A stretch of 34,078 bases of DNA from Marinosulfonomonas sp. (GCA_019090885.1 JAHRVC010000073.1:1-34078); one strand, 5' to 3'. Shown: positions 14,758 to 24,340, numbered from the stretch's first letter. Translations and numbers: made by a program. Notes: generated by a model from the letters alone, not told the origin.

Positions 14758-15783
14758 TCAAGTGCCGCGATTGCCCGGTTCTCGTTCAAGTTCGTCAGCG
14801 GAGTTGACGGTTTCCTGCGCCTGCCCCAATACACCTTCGGCCGGGACCAAAGTGCCTGCCTCAGACGCCGGAATGGCTGTTGTAACCTCTGCCAAGGTGC
14901 GGACGCGTTGCAGTTCCAGCTGGGACGAAATACGCACCGCCCGAAAGCCAAGCGCCTGCCCCAATTTGCCAATAGCCACGGCGTTGCGATCGCTGCCCGA
15001 CAGGCGTACCGCTGCAACCTGTTCGGTGGGCACAGGTATCAGGTTGCCCACTTCCAATTTCTGCAACTCGTCCAACGGCATCGCAAATTTATGCAAAATG
15101 GCGTCAATGTGCGCAGGAATTCGATCCACATGAGCATGCCAGGCATCCTGCCACGTTTTTTTTTGTTGCTCTGCACCGGCATCCGCGACCACGATTGGTT
15201 CGGGAAAAAACAGCAGCATTTCGCCAGTCTTGCCCCCATCTGCCAAATCAATCGACAGCTCGAAACGGTGATATCGCACGTCTTCCAACGCCATAGAAAC
15301 CGCCCGGCCATCGTCAAGTAAGACCAAATTTTGATACCCGATGACAGGAGGCTGATTGACGCTTTCCAAAAGTTCCTTGTCCATCGCCGCAAGAATCCGG
15401 TCAAGAATTTCGGCAAGCATGATTGCGTCAGTACGCGACGGATCGCGTTCCTCGGGCGGCGCGCGGACCACGCGCCCGGTTGTCAGATGTTCAACCACGC
15501 CACTTGCAAGCATCCCGTCCACAAGCGCCAGACCACGGGTGTTCTGCGGGCCGCCAATCAGAAATATCAACTGAGGGCCGTCAACAGCGGCCACGACCTG
15601 AGCCAATTCAACCCGGCTTTGCTGACAGCCAGCCAGTGTTGCAACCAATTGGCCCATATCCTGCCCGGCGCGCGCAGTTGCCAGCCGCAGAGCTTTTCGT
15701 ACGCTCATCCCGCGCGTTTCTGCCTGAGCGCTTTGTTTGCCGATCTTACTGCGTAAGGTCGATGGATCGGTTTGTTCGGTCAT
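14758..15783 (-). CDS. FliM/FliN-type (SpoA domain) flagellar motor switch-like protein
   Basis: A 341-aa protein with a SpoA/FliN-like C-terminal fold: PLDELQKLEVGNLIPVP followed by V-rich strands to ALGFRAVRISSQLE (about 235-295). An N-terminal region resembles the middle part of FliM (LATARAGQDMGQLVATLAG and IDLADGGKTGEMLLFFP). Such proteins belong to the C ring of the flagellar motor or of type III secretion. No other flagellar gene is in this window, and the protein ends in an acidic, proline-containing tail. It may be a divergent FliM or a paralogue; the family call is firmer than the role. Confidence 0.72.
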   Translation of the reverse strand: MTEQTDPSTLRSKIGKQSAQAETRGMSVRKALRLATARAGQDMGQLVATLAGCQQSRVELAQVVAAVDGPQLIFLIGGPQNTRGLALVDGMLASGVVEHLTTGRVVRAPPEERDPSRTDAIMLAEILDRILAAMDKELLESVNQPPVIGYQNLVLLDDGRAVSMALEDVRYHRFELSIDLADGGKTGEMLLFFPEPIVVADAGAEQQKKTWQDAWHAHVDRIPAHIDAILHKFAMPLDELQKLEVGNLIPVPTEQVAAVRLSGSDRNAVAIGKLGQALGFRAVRISSQLELQRVRTLAEVTTAIPASEAGTLVPAEGVLGQAQETVNSADELEREPGNRGT

Positions 15784-15970
15784 GACATTCCCGGTTTTCG
15801 CCCCAAGATTGCCGATACGTGGTTTATAAAGTGTTGAAATTCAAAATTTTGGAATAAAAACACGTTCAAACATTAGCCGCCGGGTGAATTGGAGTTTGTG
15901 TTTTCACGGCTGACAGGTTTCAACGCGTTAACTATTGGTTTGGACGTGATTTTTGCTCCGTCTGCACAAG

Positions 15971-16029
15971 AAGTGCTGGACGATGTGAAACTGACAGCAG
16001 AGTATCCAAGTGCGTCCAGTCAGGCACTT
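15971..16029 (+). repeat. Split inverted repeat in the acetyl-CoA synthetase leader
   Basis: AAGTGC-TGGACG (15971-15982) pairs with CGTCCA-GTCAG-GCACTT (16013-16029), with a 5-base bulge on the right arm and about 30 bases in the loop. It ends about 29 bases before the ATG. It could be a leader structure or part of an operator, or chance. Confidence 0.3.
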
Positions 16030-16057
16030 TACCGAAATAGACAAGAGAAATTGGGAC

Positions 16058-17995
16058 ATGACAGAAAAAACCTATCCGCCAAGTGCGGCCTTTGCCGCAA
16101 ACGCCCACGCCGATAAGGCGACATACGACAAGATGTATGCAGCCTCAATTGCCGACCCGGATGCGTTCTGGGGCGAGCAGGGCAAACGGCTGGACTGGAT
16201 CAAGCCATATACCAAGGTAAAAAATACCACGTTTGAATATCCCGATGTCTCGATCAAATGGTATGAGGATGGCGTGCTGAACGTCTCGGCCAACTGCGTC
16301 GACCGGCATCTGGCGAGCCGCGCCGATCAAACGGCGATCATCTGGGAAAGCGATGATCCGACACGCGACAAGCATATCACTTACGCCGAGCTGTCAGAAA
16401 ATGTGAACAAGCTGGCCAATGTCTATAAAGGGCTTGGCGTCAAAAAGGGTGATCGCGTCGTTCTATATATGCCAATGATCCCCGAGGCAGCATATGCGAT
16501 GCTCGCCTGCACCCGCATCGGCGCGGTGCATTCGATTGTATTTGCAGGCTTTTCGCCCGAGGCGCTGGCCGCACGGATCGACGCCTGCGAGGCCGCACTG
16601 GTTGTCACCGCTGATGAAGCGCCGCGCGGGGGCAAGAACACGCCCCTTAAGACCAACGTCGACAAGGCGCTGGCGATCTGCGGCGACACCCAAACGCTGA
16701 TGGTCGAGCACACCGGCAATGACGTGCCGATGAAGGCCGGACGTGACCACGGCTATACAGCCTTGATGGCTGCCGCATCGCCCAACTGCCCGCCCGAACC
16801 GATGAATGCCGAAGACCCGATGTTCATCCTGTACACCTCTGGCTCAACGGGCAAACCCAAGGGCATTGTGCACACGACAGGGGGTTACCTCGTCTTTGCG
16901 GCGATGACCCATGAATACACGTTTGACTATCATGACGGCGACATTTTCTGGTGCACGGCGGATGTGGGCTGGGTGACCGGCCACAGCTATATCGTCTATG
17001 GGCCACTGGCCAATGGCGCGACCACGTTGATGTTTGAAGGCATCCCAACCTACCCGGATGTGGGACGGTTCTGGGCGGTCTGCGAAAAGCACAAGGTTAA
17101 CCAGTTTTACACCGCCCCCACGGCGATCCGCGCGTTGATGCAGCACGGGGATGACCCGGTTGCGAAATACGATCTGTCGTCGCTGAAACTGCTGGGCACT
17201 GTGGGCGAGCCGATTAACCCAGAAGCATGGAACTGGTATCATACCGTCGTCGGCCACGGGAATGTGCCGATCGTTGACACATGGTGGCAAACTGAAACCG
17301 GCGGGCATATTTTAACGCCCCTGCCCGGTGCAACCACAACCAAGCCCGGATCGGCCACCTTCCCGTTCTTTGGGTGTCAGCCAGTGATCCTTGATCCCGC
17401 CGATGGGACCGAGATCACCACAACCGAGGCCGAGGGCGTTTTGTGCTTCAAAGACAGTTGGCCCGGCCAAATGCGCGGCGTCTTTGGCGACCACGACCGG
17501 TTCGTTTCGGCCTATTTTGCCGATTTCAAAGGCTATTATTTTTCCGGTGACGGGGTGCGTCGTGACGCTGACGGATACTACTGGATCACTGGCCGCGTTG
17601 ACGATGTTATCAACGTGTCAGGCCACCGGATGGGAACGGCCGAAGTTGAAAGCGCGCTTGTTGCCCACGCAGCGGTCTCGGAAGCCGCAGTTGTCGGTTT
17701 TCCCCATGATATCAAGGGGCAAGGCATCTATTGTTATGTCACGCTGATGGAAGGCCAGGACTATACCGACGCGCTTAAGGATGAACTTATCGCTTGGGTG
17801 CGCAAGGAAATCGGCCCGATTGCCAAGCCCGACTACATTCAGTGGGCACCGGGGTTACCCAAGACCCGCTCGGGCAAGATCATGCGCCGGATTTTGCGCA
17901 AAATTGCCGAGGATGATTATGGCTCGCTTGGCGATACATCGACGCTGGCTGATCCGGCGGTAGTGGATGATCTGATTGCCAATAGGATGAAGTAA
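16058..17995 (+). CDS. acs: Acetyl-CoA synthetase
   Basis: A 645-aa AMP-forming ligase, the usual length for Acs. ATG 16058 begins [20 protein letters not shown], as in alphaproteobacterial Acs; a longer open frame upstream is unsupported. The motifs are complete: the P-loop [28 protein letters not shown], the acetate/AMP pocket [11 protein letters not shown], the hinge after [18 protein letters not shown], and the C-terminal catalytic lysine in [15 protein letters not shown], which is the known target of regulatory acetylation. It converts acetate, ATP and CoA to acetyl-CoA in the cytoplasm. The GFA gene starts one base after its stop. Confidence 0.97.
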   Translation: MTEKTYPPSAAFAANAHADKATYDKMYAASIADPDAFWGEQGKRLDWIKPYTKVKNTTFEYPDVSIKWYEDGVLNVSANCVDRHLASRADQTAIIWESDDPTRDKHITYAELSENVNKLANVYKGLGVKKGDRVVLYMPMIPEAAYAMLACTRIGAVHSIVFAGFSPEALAARIDACEAALVVTADEAPRGGKNTPLKTNVDKALAICGDTQTLMVEHTGNDVPMKAGRDHGYTALMAAASPNCPPEPMNAEDPMFILYTSGSTGKPKGIVHTTGGYLVFAAMTHEYTFDYHDGDIFWCTADVGWVTGHSYIVYGPLANGATTLMFEGIPTYPDVGRFWAVCEKHKVNQFYTAPTAIRALMQHGDDPVAKYDLSSLKLLGTVGEPINPEAWNWYHTVVGHGNVPIVDTWWQTETGGHILTPLPGATTTKPGSATFPFFGCQPVILDPADGTEITTTEAEGVLCFKDSWPGQMRGVFGDHDRFVSAYFADFKGYYFSGDGVRRDADGYYWITGRVDDVINVSGHRMGTAEVESALVAHAAVSEAAVVGFPHDIKGQGIYCYVTLMEGQDYTDALKDELIAWVRKEIGPIAKPDYIQWAPGLPKTRSGKIMRRILRKIAEDDYGSLGDTSTLADPAVVDDLIANRMK

Positions 17996-17996
17996 C

Positions 17997-18488
17997 ATGC
18001 AAGCACAACAGGGCGGCTGTCTTTGTGGCAAAGTGAGATTTCAGGTTACCCGGCAACCGATCCGGGTATCCTTTTGTCATTGTCGGTTTTGCCAGCGTGC
18101 CCGCGGTGCTGCCTATGCAGTTGAGCCAATTTTCAATTTGACTGACTATGTTCAGCTATCGGGCAGCCCCAAGACATATGACCACCGGTCCGAAGGTAGC
18201 GGCCATATCATCCGCGTGCATTTCTGCGACAATTGCGGATCAGGATTGCATTATTCTTTCGACCGCTGGCCCGATATTATCGGCATCCATGCTGGCGTAT
18301 TTGATGACCCAAACTGGTTTGAATACACCAGCGACAACGCCAAGCACATATTTCTTGATGCGGCGCGCCATGACACAGTCATTCCGGCAGGAATTCCTGC
18401 GTTCGCTCAACATTCTGCCGAAAACGACGGGACACCGAACAAGCCGACTGTGTATGACGCCCCGCATTTGATTGGGCGAAAAGACTAA
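17997..18488 (+). CDS. GFA-family (glutathione-dependent formaldehyde-activating-like) protein
   Basis: A 163-aa protein with the cysteine motifs of the GFA/CENP-V zinc-binding fold: GGCLCGKVRF near the start, FCHCRFCQRARG, and VHFCDNCGSGLHYSF. Founding members bind zinc and spontaneously formed glutathione-formaldehyde adducts, but most family members have no proven activity. Its ATG follows the acs stop by one base, so it is probably translated from the acs mRNA. It converges with the acyl-CoA ligase gene. Confidence 0.88.
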   Translation: MQAQQGGCLCGKVRFQVTRQPIRVSFCHCRFCQRARGAAYAVEPIFNLTDYVQLSGSPKTYDHRSEGSGHIIRVHFCDNCGSGLHYSFDRWPDIIGIHAGVFDDPNWFEYTSDNAKHIFLDAARHDTVIPAGIPAFAQHSAENDGTPNKPTVYDAPHLIGRKD

Positions 18489-18530
18489 GTCTTCAATCAA
18501 TTGGGTTGGATCTGCATGGGGCAGAACAGT

Positions 18531-20057
18531 TCAGCCGTCAGACATTTCTGTCAGCCGTTCCCGTAATTCGGTCTTCAGCACTTTGCCATAGTTATTCTTT
18601 GGCAACTCGCTGACCCAAAAATAGGCCTTAGGCCGCTTGAAGCGGGCGATCTGGTCCAGACAATGGGCATCCAGCGCTGCCTCATCCACATTCGATCCTT
18701 CAGCGCGCACCACAAATGCCACGACATCCTCGCCCCATTCCGGTTCTGGCCGCCCGACGACCGAGACCTCGGCCACGCCATCATGAAACATCAGCGCTTC
18801 TTCCACTTCGCGGGGATAAATATTCGTGCCCCCGGATATAATCATATCCTTGGAACGGTCCTGCAATGTCAGATAGCCATCGGCGTCCAGAAACCCCATG
18901 TCGCCGGTCAACAACCAGCCGTCCACGATCGTCTTGGCACTTGCATCCGGGTTGTTCCAATAGCCCGGCATCACAAGGTCGCCGCGCACCATAATCTCGC
19001 CGGTTTCGCCGGGGGCCATCGCCTGCCCGTGCGCGTCACCGATCATCACCTCGACCAGCGATTGCGCCCGTCCGACTGAAATCAAACGCTCGCGCCAATT
19101 AGGATGGGCACGGTCCGCCACATCGCTGCGCGACAGGGCCGTGACAGCCATCGGGCATTCGCCCTGCCCGTAAATCTGCACGAAAACCGGCCCAAAATGA
19201 TCGACCGCCTCGATAATATCAGCCACATACATCGGCCCGCCGCCATAGGTAATCGTGCGTAACCCCGTACCACTTTGACCGCTTGCCTTGGCCATCTGCG
19301 TCAGTCGCTTGACCATCGTTGGGGCGGCGAACAGGTGGGCGGAACCATAATGGCGCGCCAGTTCAAAAATCTCGGCCTCGTCAAAACCACCGGATGGGGG
19401 GAACACATGGGATGCACCAACAAGCACATGCATCAGGTTATAAAGCCCGGCCCCGTGCGACATTGGCGCGGCGTAAATGGTGCTGTCCTCAGCGCGCACC
19501 TGATCAACGTCAGGAAAATAACAAAGCGCCATTCCAATCAGCATATCGTGGGTGATAATCACGCCCTTGGGCTTGCCCGTGGTGCCGGATGTGTAAAAAA
19601 GCCACGCCATATCACCCGGTGCGCGGGGTGTAACCACCGCTAGCGGCTGGGCTTTCTTCATATCGGCAAAATCATCGCCCGATACGTCGATGATTGGGAT
19701 TTCAAGCTGGATCGCCGCCAGATCATCCGCCCCACCCGGCGTCGCGAACACGACGGTGGCCCCGCTGTCCTCGATGATCCAGGCCGCTTCGCGTGCGTGA
19801 AGCTTGGCATTGATCGGCACCACGGCCGCACCTGCATACCAAGCGGCATATTCTACAATCAGGTAATCGGGCACGTTTTTCATGAAAATCGCGACCCGGT
19901 CACCGGGGCCAATTCCGCGTGCCTGCAATGCTGCCGCAACTGATGCCGCATCCGCGTTAAACGTGCCATAATCCGCAACAAGTTCTGTCCCGAAGAACAA
20001 GGCAGCTCGATCGGGTGTTTTTACCGCTGTGCGCTGTAACCAATTGGCTAGATTCAT
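18531..20057 (-). CDS. Acyl-CoA ligase (AMP-binding, class I adenylate-forming)
   Basis: A 508-aa enzyme. ATG 20057 follows an AGGAGG ribosome site and opens MNLANWLQRTAVKTPDRAAL, normal for this family. It has the P-loop YTSGTTGKPKGV, the YGQGECPMAVT adenylate-binding motif, LLTGDMGFLDADGYLTLQDR and the C-terminal lysine in NNYGKVLKTELRERL. The acyl substrate cannot be read from the sequence. It lies just downstream of the pyrimidine operon in the same direction but beyond a good terminator, so it may be transcribed separately. Possible roles include activation of a carboxylic acid from the pathway, but this is a guess. Confidence 0.85.
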   Translation of the reverse strand: MNLANWLQRTAVKTPDRAALFFGTELVADYGTFNADAASVAAALQARGIGPGDRVAIFMKNVPDYLIVEYAAWYAGAAVVPINAKLHAREAAWIIEDSGATVVFATPGGADDLAAIQLEIPIIDVSGDDFADMKKAQPLAVVTPRAPGDMAWLFYTSGTTGKPKGVIITHDMLIGMALCYFPDVDQVRAEDSTIYAAPMSHGAGLYNLMHVLVGASHVFPPSGGFDEAEIFELARHYGSAHLFAAPTMVKRLTQMAKASGQSGTGLRTITYGGGPMYVADIIEAVDHFGPVFVQIYGQGECPMAVTALSRSDVADRAHPNWRERLISVGRAQSLVEVMIGDAHGQAMAPGETGEIMVRGDLVMPGYWNNPDASAKTIVDGWLLTGDMGFLDADGYLTLQDRSKDMIISGGTNIYPREVEEALMFHDGVAEVSVVGRPEPEWGEDVVAFVVRAEGSNVDEAALDAHCLDQIARFKRPKAYFWVSELPKNNYGKVLKTELRERLTEMSDG

Positions 20058-20121
20058 AAGTAATCGGGCCTCCTGCCCCCACAAGTCAGAAGCGAACCAC
20101 TACCCGAAAAACCGCGCAACA

Positions 20122-20151
20122 AAAAGGGCGCAGCAATCGCCACGCCCTTTT
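20122..20151 (-). terminator. Rho-independent-type terminator ending the pyrimidine operon
   Basis: Read on the minus strand, AAAAGGGCG pairs with CGCCCTTTT around a 12-base loop and is followed by further T (TTTTTGTT). It lies 20 bases after the binding-protein stop. Confidence 0.8.
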
Positions 20152-20170
20152 CATTAATATTACGTGCCGC

Positions 20171-21145
20171 TTAGTTCAGCGCGGCATCAGTGATTGCGTG
20201 GGTCCAAGCACCGGTTGGGGCGGCTTTGATCACGCCACCGTCCATCACAATGCCAACCGTGCGCTCATAGGCGGCCTCATCCAGCGCACCGTTTGAACCT
20301 GCGGTCAGCTTGGCAATCTCGCCCATCATCCGGCGCTGATGCTTTTCGGTCTGGGCACCGGTCTCGTCAAACTCAAGAACGATATCCGCCGCCGCGTCCG
20401 GGTTTTCCTCGGCCCATTTCCAGCCCTTCATCGAAGCGCGCACGAAACGAACCAGCTTATCAACCTCGCCCGCATCGCCCAGCTTAGCCTCATCCACGTA
20501 AAGGCCGTCTTCCAGAGTCGAAATCCCTTCGTCCTCATACTTGAAAACGACCAGATCATCCGCCGTCAGACCGGCGTCGATGACCTGCCAATATTCGTTG
20601 TAAGTCATCGTTGTGGCGCACTCGACCTGCTTTTGCAGCAGCGGATCGACGTTAAAGTTGATCTTCTGGATCGTCACGCCACCGGCGGAACCGTCGGTTG
20701 CATAGCCAAGCTTGCCCATCCATGTGAACAGCGGAATTTCATTGCCAAAGAACCATGTTCCCAGCGTGTGGCCCGGAAAATCAGCTGGCGAATTGATGTT
20801 ATGCTCTTTCAGGCAAGTCAGCATCAGCCCGGAGGACGCAAAAGGTTGCGCGATATTAACAATAGCAGCCCCCTGTTCGCGTGCGGCCAGAGCTGACGGC
20901 AGCCAGTCAACCATCACATCAGCACCACCGCCCAGCAGAACCTGCACAGGTGCAATATCCGGGCCGCCCGGTTTGATCGTGACGTTCAGATCTTCGTCGC
21001 TATAAAACCCGTTTTCAAGCGCCACATAATAGCCCGCAAACTGCGCCTGCGTGACCCATTTCAACTGCAACGTCATGTCATCGGCTGCATTCGCGCCGCC
21101 AGCAAACATCGCCGTTGCCACCGCGCTCATTAGTAATTTTTTCAT
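20171..21145 (-). CDS. THI5/NMT1-like ABC transporter substrate-binding protein
   Basis: A 324-aa periplasmic protein with a signal peptide (MKKLLMSAVATAMFAGGANA, cleavage about residue 20). LQLKWVTQAQFAGYYVALENG and KPGGPDIAPVQVLLGGGADV are typical of the NMT1/THI5-like group, which includes binding proteins for thiamine-precursor pyrimidines and other heterocycles. Adjacent genes for pyrimidine reduction and ring opening suggest a nucleobase, dihydropyrimidine, hydantoin or related compound as ligand. A GGAGGAAATACC site precedes the ATG. It is the last gene of the operon, directly before the terminator. Confidence 0.9.
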   Translation of the reverse strand: MKKLLMSAVATAMFAGGANAADDMTLQLKWVTQAQFAGYYVALENGFYSDEDLNVTIKPGGPDIAPVQVLLGGGADVMVDWLPSALAAREQGAAIVNIAQPFASSGLMLTCLKEHNINSPADFPGHTLGTWFFGNEIPLFTWMGKLGYATDGSAGGVTIQKINFNVDPLLQKQVECATTMTYNEYWQVIDAGLTADDLVVFKYEDEGISTLEDGLYVDEAKLGDAGEVDKLVRFVRASMKGWKWAEENPDAAADIVLEFDETGAQTEKHQRRMMGEIAKLTAGSNGALDEAAYERTVGIVMDGGVIKAAPTGAWTHAITDAALN

Positions 21146-21178
21146 TTGGTATTTCCTCCGGTTGGTTGGTTGTTTTTG

Positions 21179-22024
21179 TTAACTTCTTTGCGAAGGGTGC
21201 CAGAACGTGACCCCCTTTTCGATCAATGCCACGGTGCCATAGAACGCCGATCCAGCGATTGCCGCGACAGTAATTTCAGCCCAAACCATATCAAGCCCCA
21301 AGCGACCGACCTCGGTCGAGATGCGAAACCCCATGCCCCTGATCGGCGAGCCAAAGAACTCGGCCACAATAGCGCCGATCAGCGCCAGCGTCGTTGAAAT
21401 CTTTAACCCATTGAAAATGAACGGCATTGCAGCAGGAAGGCGCAGCTTGAACAAGGTCTGCCAATAGCTGGCCGAATAGGTTTTCATCAGGTCGCGCTGC
21501 ATAACTTCGCTGCTTGCCAGCCCCTGAACGGTGTTCACCAGCATTGGAAAGAACACCATCACCACAACCACCGCGGCCTTGGATTGCCAGTCAAATCCGA
21601 ACCACATCACCAGAATTGGCGCGGTGCCGATAATGGGCAGCGCTGCAATAAAATTGCCAACGGGCAGAAGGCCGCGCTGCAAAAACGGCGAGCGATCAAT
21701 CGCAATCGCTGTGCCCACGGCCGCGCCGCAGCCAATGATAAATCCGGTCAGCGCGCCCTTCATAAAGGTCTGCACGAAATCTTCCCACAGTATTGCCAGA
21801 CTGGCGGCGAATTTTGCGCCGATCACCGTGGGTGGCGGCAGAATTACGCCGGGAACTTGCAAACCGCGCACCAGTGCCTCCCATACCACAAGTATCGTGA
21901 CGCCGAAAATCACCGGAACCGCCAGCTTTACCGCCCGCGTTGCGGCCATGTTTGAGCCCGCCAGCCAAGCGTTCAGCCACCATGCCCCGGCCCAGAACAA
22001 CAGTGCTGCAACAACCCAGATCAT
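21179..22024 (-). CDS. ABC transporter permease (BPD type), second permease
   Basis: A 281-aa membrane protein with about six helices and the EAA loop near the C-terminal third (YSASYWQTLFKLRLPAAMPFIFNGLKIS), which docks onto the ATPase. Its ATG overlaps the stop of the first permease (ATGA at 22021-22024), so the two are translationally coupled and likely form a heterodimeric channel. It follows the NitT/TauT-like permease build seen with THI5-like binding proteins. Confidence 0.92.
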   Translation of the reverse strand: MIWVVAALLFWAGAWWLNAWLAGSNMAATRAVKLAVPVIFGVTILVVWEALVRGLQVPGVILPPPTVIGAKFAASLAILWEDFVQTFMKGALTGFIIGCGAAVGTAIAIDRSPFLQRGLLPVGNFIAALPIIGTAPILVMWFGFDWQSKAAVVVVMVFFPMLVNTVQGLASSEVMQRDLMKTYSASYWQTLFKLRLPAAMPFIFNGLKISTTLALIGAIVAEFFGSPIRGMGFRISTEVGRLGLDMVWAEITVAAIAGSAFYGTVALIEKGVTFWHPSQRS

Positions 22025-22884
22025 TGCGCCAACCCCATGCGCTTAAGGGTGATCCGCTGAATGATCCCGACAATCGCCACAAGGCTTGCCGCCAGCACCG
22101 CCGCCATGATCAGCGCGCTCCAGATCTGGATCGTCTGACCATAATACGACCCGCTCAGCATCCGAGCGCCCAGCCCGCGCACAGCGCCAGTTGGCAATTC
22201 GCCCACAATCGCCCCGACAAGCGAGGCGGCAATGCCAACCTTTAGCGAAGTGAACAAATAGGGCATTGAGGCGGGCAAACGCAGTTTCCAGAATGTCTCG
22301 GGCTGGCTGGCGTGATAGGTCCGCATCAGATCCAGCTGCATCGCGCCGGGGCTGCGCAGCCCCTTTACCATTCCCACCACCACCGGGAAAAAAGACAGAT
22401 AGGCCGAGATGAATGCCTTGGGCACAAGTCCCTGAATTCCCATGGAATTCATCACCACAATGATCATCGGCGCGATCGCCAATATCGGGATCGTCTGGCT
22501 GGCGATTGCCCAGGGCATCACGCTCATATCCATGGCGCGGTTATGGACAATTCCCACCGCCAGCAGAATTCCGGCGAACGTGCCAAACACGAACCCCAAA
22601 AGCGTCGCTGACAGGGTGATCCATGCGTGAAAAACGAGGCTGCGCTTACTGGTGATCTTCTTGTCGATCACGGTGTCGTAAAGCTCGCTTATAACCTGAT
22701 GCGGGGCCGGTAATTTGGGCCGATCCTGCGCCATCGTGTCGGCCACAATGAAACTGAACGATGGTTCGGTTCCTGCCCGCGCGGCCTGATCCAGCGTCCA
22801 CTGGCTGTTCATCCAAACGGCCGCGCCATACCAAAGCACCATGATCGCGGCGACAACGGTTAGGATGGGAACAAGTGATTTCAC
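22021..22884 (-). CDS. ABC transporter permease (BPD type), first permease
   Basis: A 287-aa membrane protein read from a GTG at 22884, which overlaps the stop of the 68-aa gene as GTGA. The open frame extends upstream to 22953, but the extension lies inside the small gene and is unlikely to be used. The EAA loop TYHASQPETFWKLRLPASMPYLFTSLKVG is clear, with about six hydrophobic helices. The N-terminal region has a periplasmic stretch after the first helix that mentions no known motif. It pairs with the next permease. Confidence 0.9.
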   Translation of the reverse strand: MKSLVPILTVVAAIMVLWYGAAVWMNSQWTLDQAARAGTEPSFSFIVADTMAQDRPKLPAPHQVISELYDTVIDKKITSKRSLVFHAWITLSATLLGFVFGTFAGILLAVGIVHNRAMDMSVMPWAIASQTIPILAIAPMIIVVMNSMGIQGLVPKAFISAYLSFFPVVVGMVKGLRSPGAMQLDLMRTYHASQPETFWKLRLPASMPYLFTSLKVGIAASLVGAIVGELPTGAVRGLGARMLSGSYYGQTIQIWSALIMAAVLAASLVAIVGIIQRITLKRMGLAQ

Positions 22885-23087
22885 TGCTCGCCCCCGGATC
22901 CGCGCCGATAGGCAAGGAAAAGTTGCACAAGATAATAGATCGGGAACAGCCAAATATAGGCGCGGATCGCGACGCCCAAAGTACCGTCCATTGGCGGGCC
23001 GGCCTGGGAAAGACCCAGGATTACAAAATAACCGATCACATTGATCGCCAGTTTTTTGCGGTCAATTGAAGCCCAAAAATCACCCAT
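22881..23087 (-). CDS. 68-aa two-helix membrane protein, unknown
   Basis: A small protein with two predicted TM helices (about 12-30 and 40-61) and a basic C-terminus (YRRGSGGEQ). Its ATG lies inside the end of the ATPase gene (overlap 23080-23087) and its stop overlaps the GTG of the first permease, so translation is coupled on both sides. This strongly argues for a real gene working with the transporter, perhaps as an extra membrane subunit. I do not recognise the family. Confidence 0.72.
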   Translation of the reverse strand: MGDFWASIDRKKLAINVIGYFVILGLSQAGPPMDGTLGVAIRAYIWLFPIYYLVQLFLAYRRGSGGEQ

Positions 23088-23859
23088 CTGAATGCCCCGC
23101 CCGCAAACCTTCGCGCACCCGATGTGCGACCTCGATGAATTCTTTGCTGTCGCGAATATTCAGCGGCCGTTCGCGTGGCAACGGGCTGTCGATCACGTCT
23201 GATATCCGCCCGGGTCGCGGGCTCATCACGACGATCTTGGTGCTCAGATAGACCGCCTCGGGGATTGAGTGGGTTACGAAGGCAATCGTCTTTTGCGTGC
23301 TGGCCCACAGGTCGAGCAATTGTTCGTTCAGGTGGTCACGCACGATCTCATCCAGCGCGCCAAAGGGTTCGTCCATCAACAGGATATCGGCATCAAATGC
23401 CAGCGCCCGCGCAATGCTGGCGCGCTGCTGCATGCCACCCGAAAGCTGCCATGGGAATTTCTTTTCAAAGCCTGCGAGGTCGACCAGTTCCAGAACTTTT
23501 GTGACCCGCTCATTTTGCTCGACCTTGGAAAACCCCATGATTTCCAGCGGCAGTTTCACGTTCCCTGCAATTGTGCGCCACGGATACAATCCAGCCGCCT
23601 GAAACACATAGCCATAGGCACGCGTGCGCCGCGCCTCATCCGGCGACAGTCCGTTGACCGAAATATCGCCCGCTGTGGGGTGTTCCAAACCCGCGATCAC
23701 CCGCAACAAGGTCGTCTTGCCGCAACCCGACGGGCCGATGAAAGACACAAAATCCCCTTTGTCGATCGTCAGGTTCACGTCTTTTAGCGCATGCACCGGC
23801 CCATCGTTTGTTTCGAAGGTGAGGGACAGGTTGGTGGCTTGAACTACGGGATCAGACAT
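23080..23859 (-). CDS. ABC transporter ATP-binding protein (NitT/TauT-like)
   Basis: A 259-aa ATPase. ATG 23859 is used (a TTG just before it is less likely). Walker A GPSGCGKTT, Q-loop FQAAGLYPWRT, signature LSGGMQQR, Walker B ILLMDEP and the switch histidine in VTHSIPEA are all intact. It energises the import complex formed with the two permeases and the THI5-like protein. The stop of the upstream 158-aa gene is three bases before its start, and its own 3' end overlaps the 68-aa gene. Confidence 0.95.
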   Translation of the reverse strand: MSDPVVQATNLSLTFETNDGPVHALKDVNLTIDKGDFVSFIGPSGCGKTTLLRVIAGLEHPTAGDISVNGLSPDEARRTRAYGYVFQAAGLYPWRTIAGNVKLPLEIMGFSKVEQNERVTKVLELVDLAGFEKKFPWQLSGGMQQRASIARALAFDADILLMDEPFGALDEIVRDHLNEQLLDLWASTQKTIAFVTHSIPEAVYLSTKIVVMSPRPGRISDVIDSPLPRERPLNIRDSKEFIEVAHRVREGLRAGHSDG

Positions 23860-23862
23860 CAA

Positions 23863-24339
23863 TCAATCAAACCGCTGGATGCGACCGGAGTCGTCAATGT
23901 AGGTTGTAGGATAGATAGGCCAATCATCATTGAAATACCGAATGAATTCATTAACTTCGATGGAAGAATATGCTGGTGCTCTCTCTCGCAAATAGTCACG
24001 TATTTTTTGATTTTCAGCGCGCTCAAACAGGCCCCGGAGTTGGTCAAGCTCATCACCGGTGAGGCCCGATATCAACGCGACATGTTTCCAATCACCCCCA
24101 AAATACCGGTTCCACATATCACGCTCGGCATTTTTGTCGTGGTAGTAATCTGGCATCAGAATCCAGGTGCGCCACCAACAGATAGTTAGAGCCGAGAGTG
24201 AAAGAAAAAAGACCGTGAAATCAAACCGCTCACCCAATGAAGCCGCCCAATACACGAGAAAAAGCGCGGCAACGCCGGTAATCCCAGCACTGTCGCGAAA
24301 TCTCTTCAAATTTGAATGTCTCTCATTCGAAGGCTCCAT
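23863..24339 (-). CDS. 158-aa membrane protein, unknown
   Basis: ATG 24339 follows the dihydropyrimidinase stop by one base (TGAgATG), and a GTGGGG-type site lies in the end of that gene. The protein has two TM helices (about 19-36 and 41-58), then a charged, soluble C-terminal part of about 100 residues with KIRDYLRERAPAY and a tryptophan/tyrosine-rich end. I do not recognise it. It is noticeably more AT-rich than the enzyme genes around it. Its place between enzyme and transporter genes suggests an accessory role, but nothing in the sequence says which. Confidence 0.7.
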   Translation of the reverse strand: MEPSNERHSNLKRFRDSAGITGVAALFLVYWAASLGERFDFTVFFLSLSALTICWWRTWILMPDYYHDKNAERDMWNRYFGGDWKHVALISGLTGDELDQLRGLFERAENQKIRDYLRERAPAYSSIEVNEFIRYFNDDWPIYPTTYIDDSGRIQRFD

Positions 24340-24340
24340 C

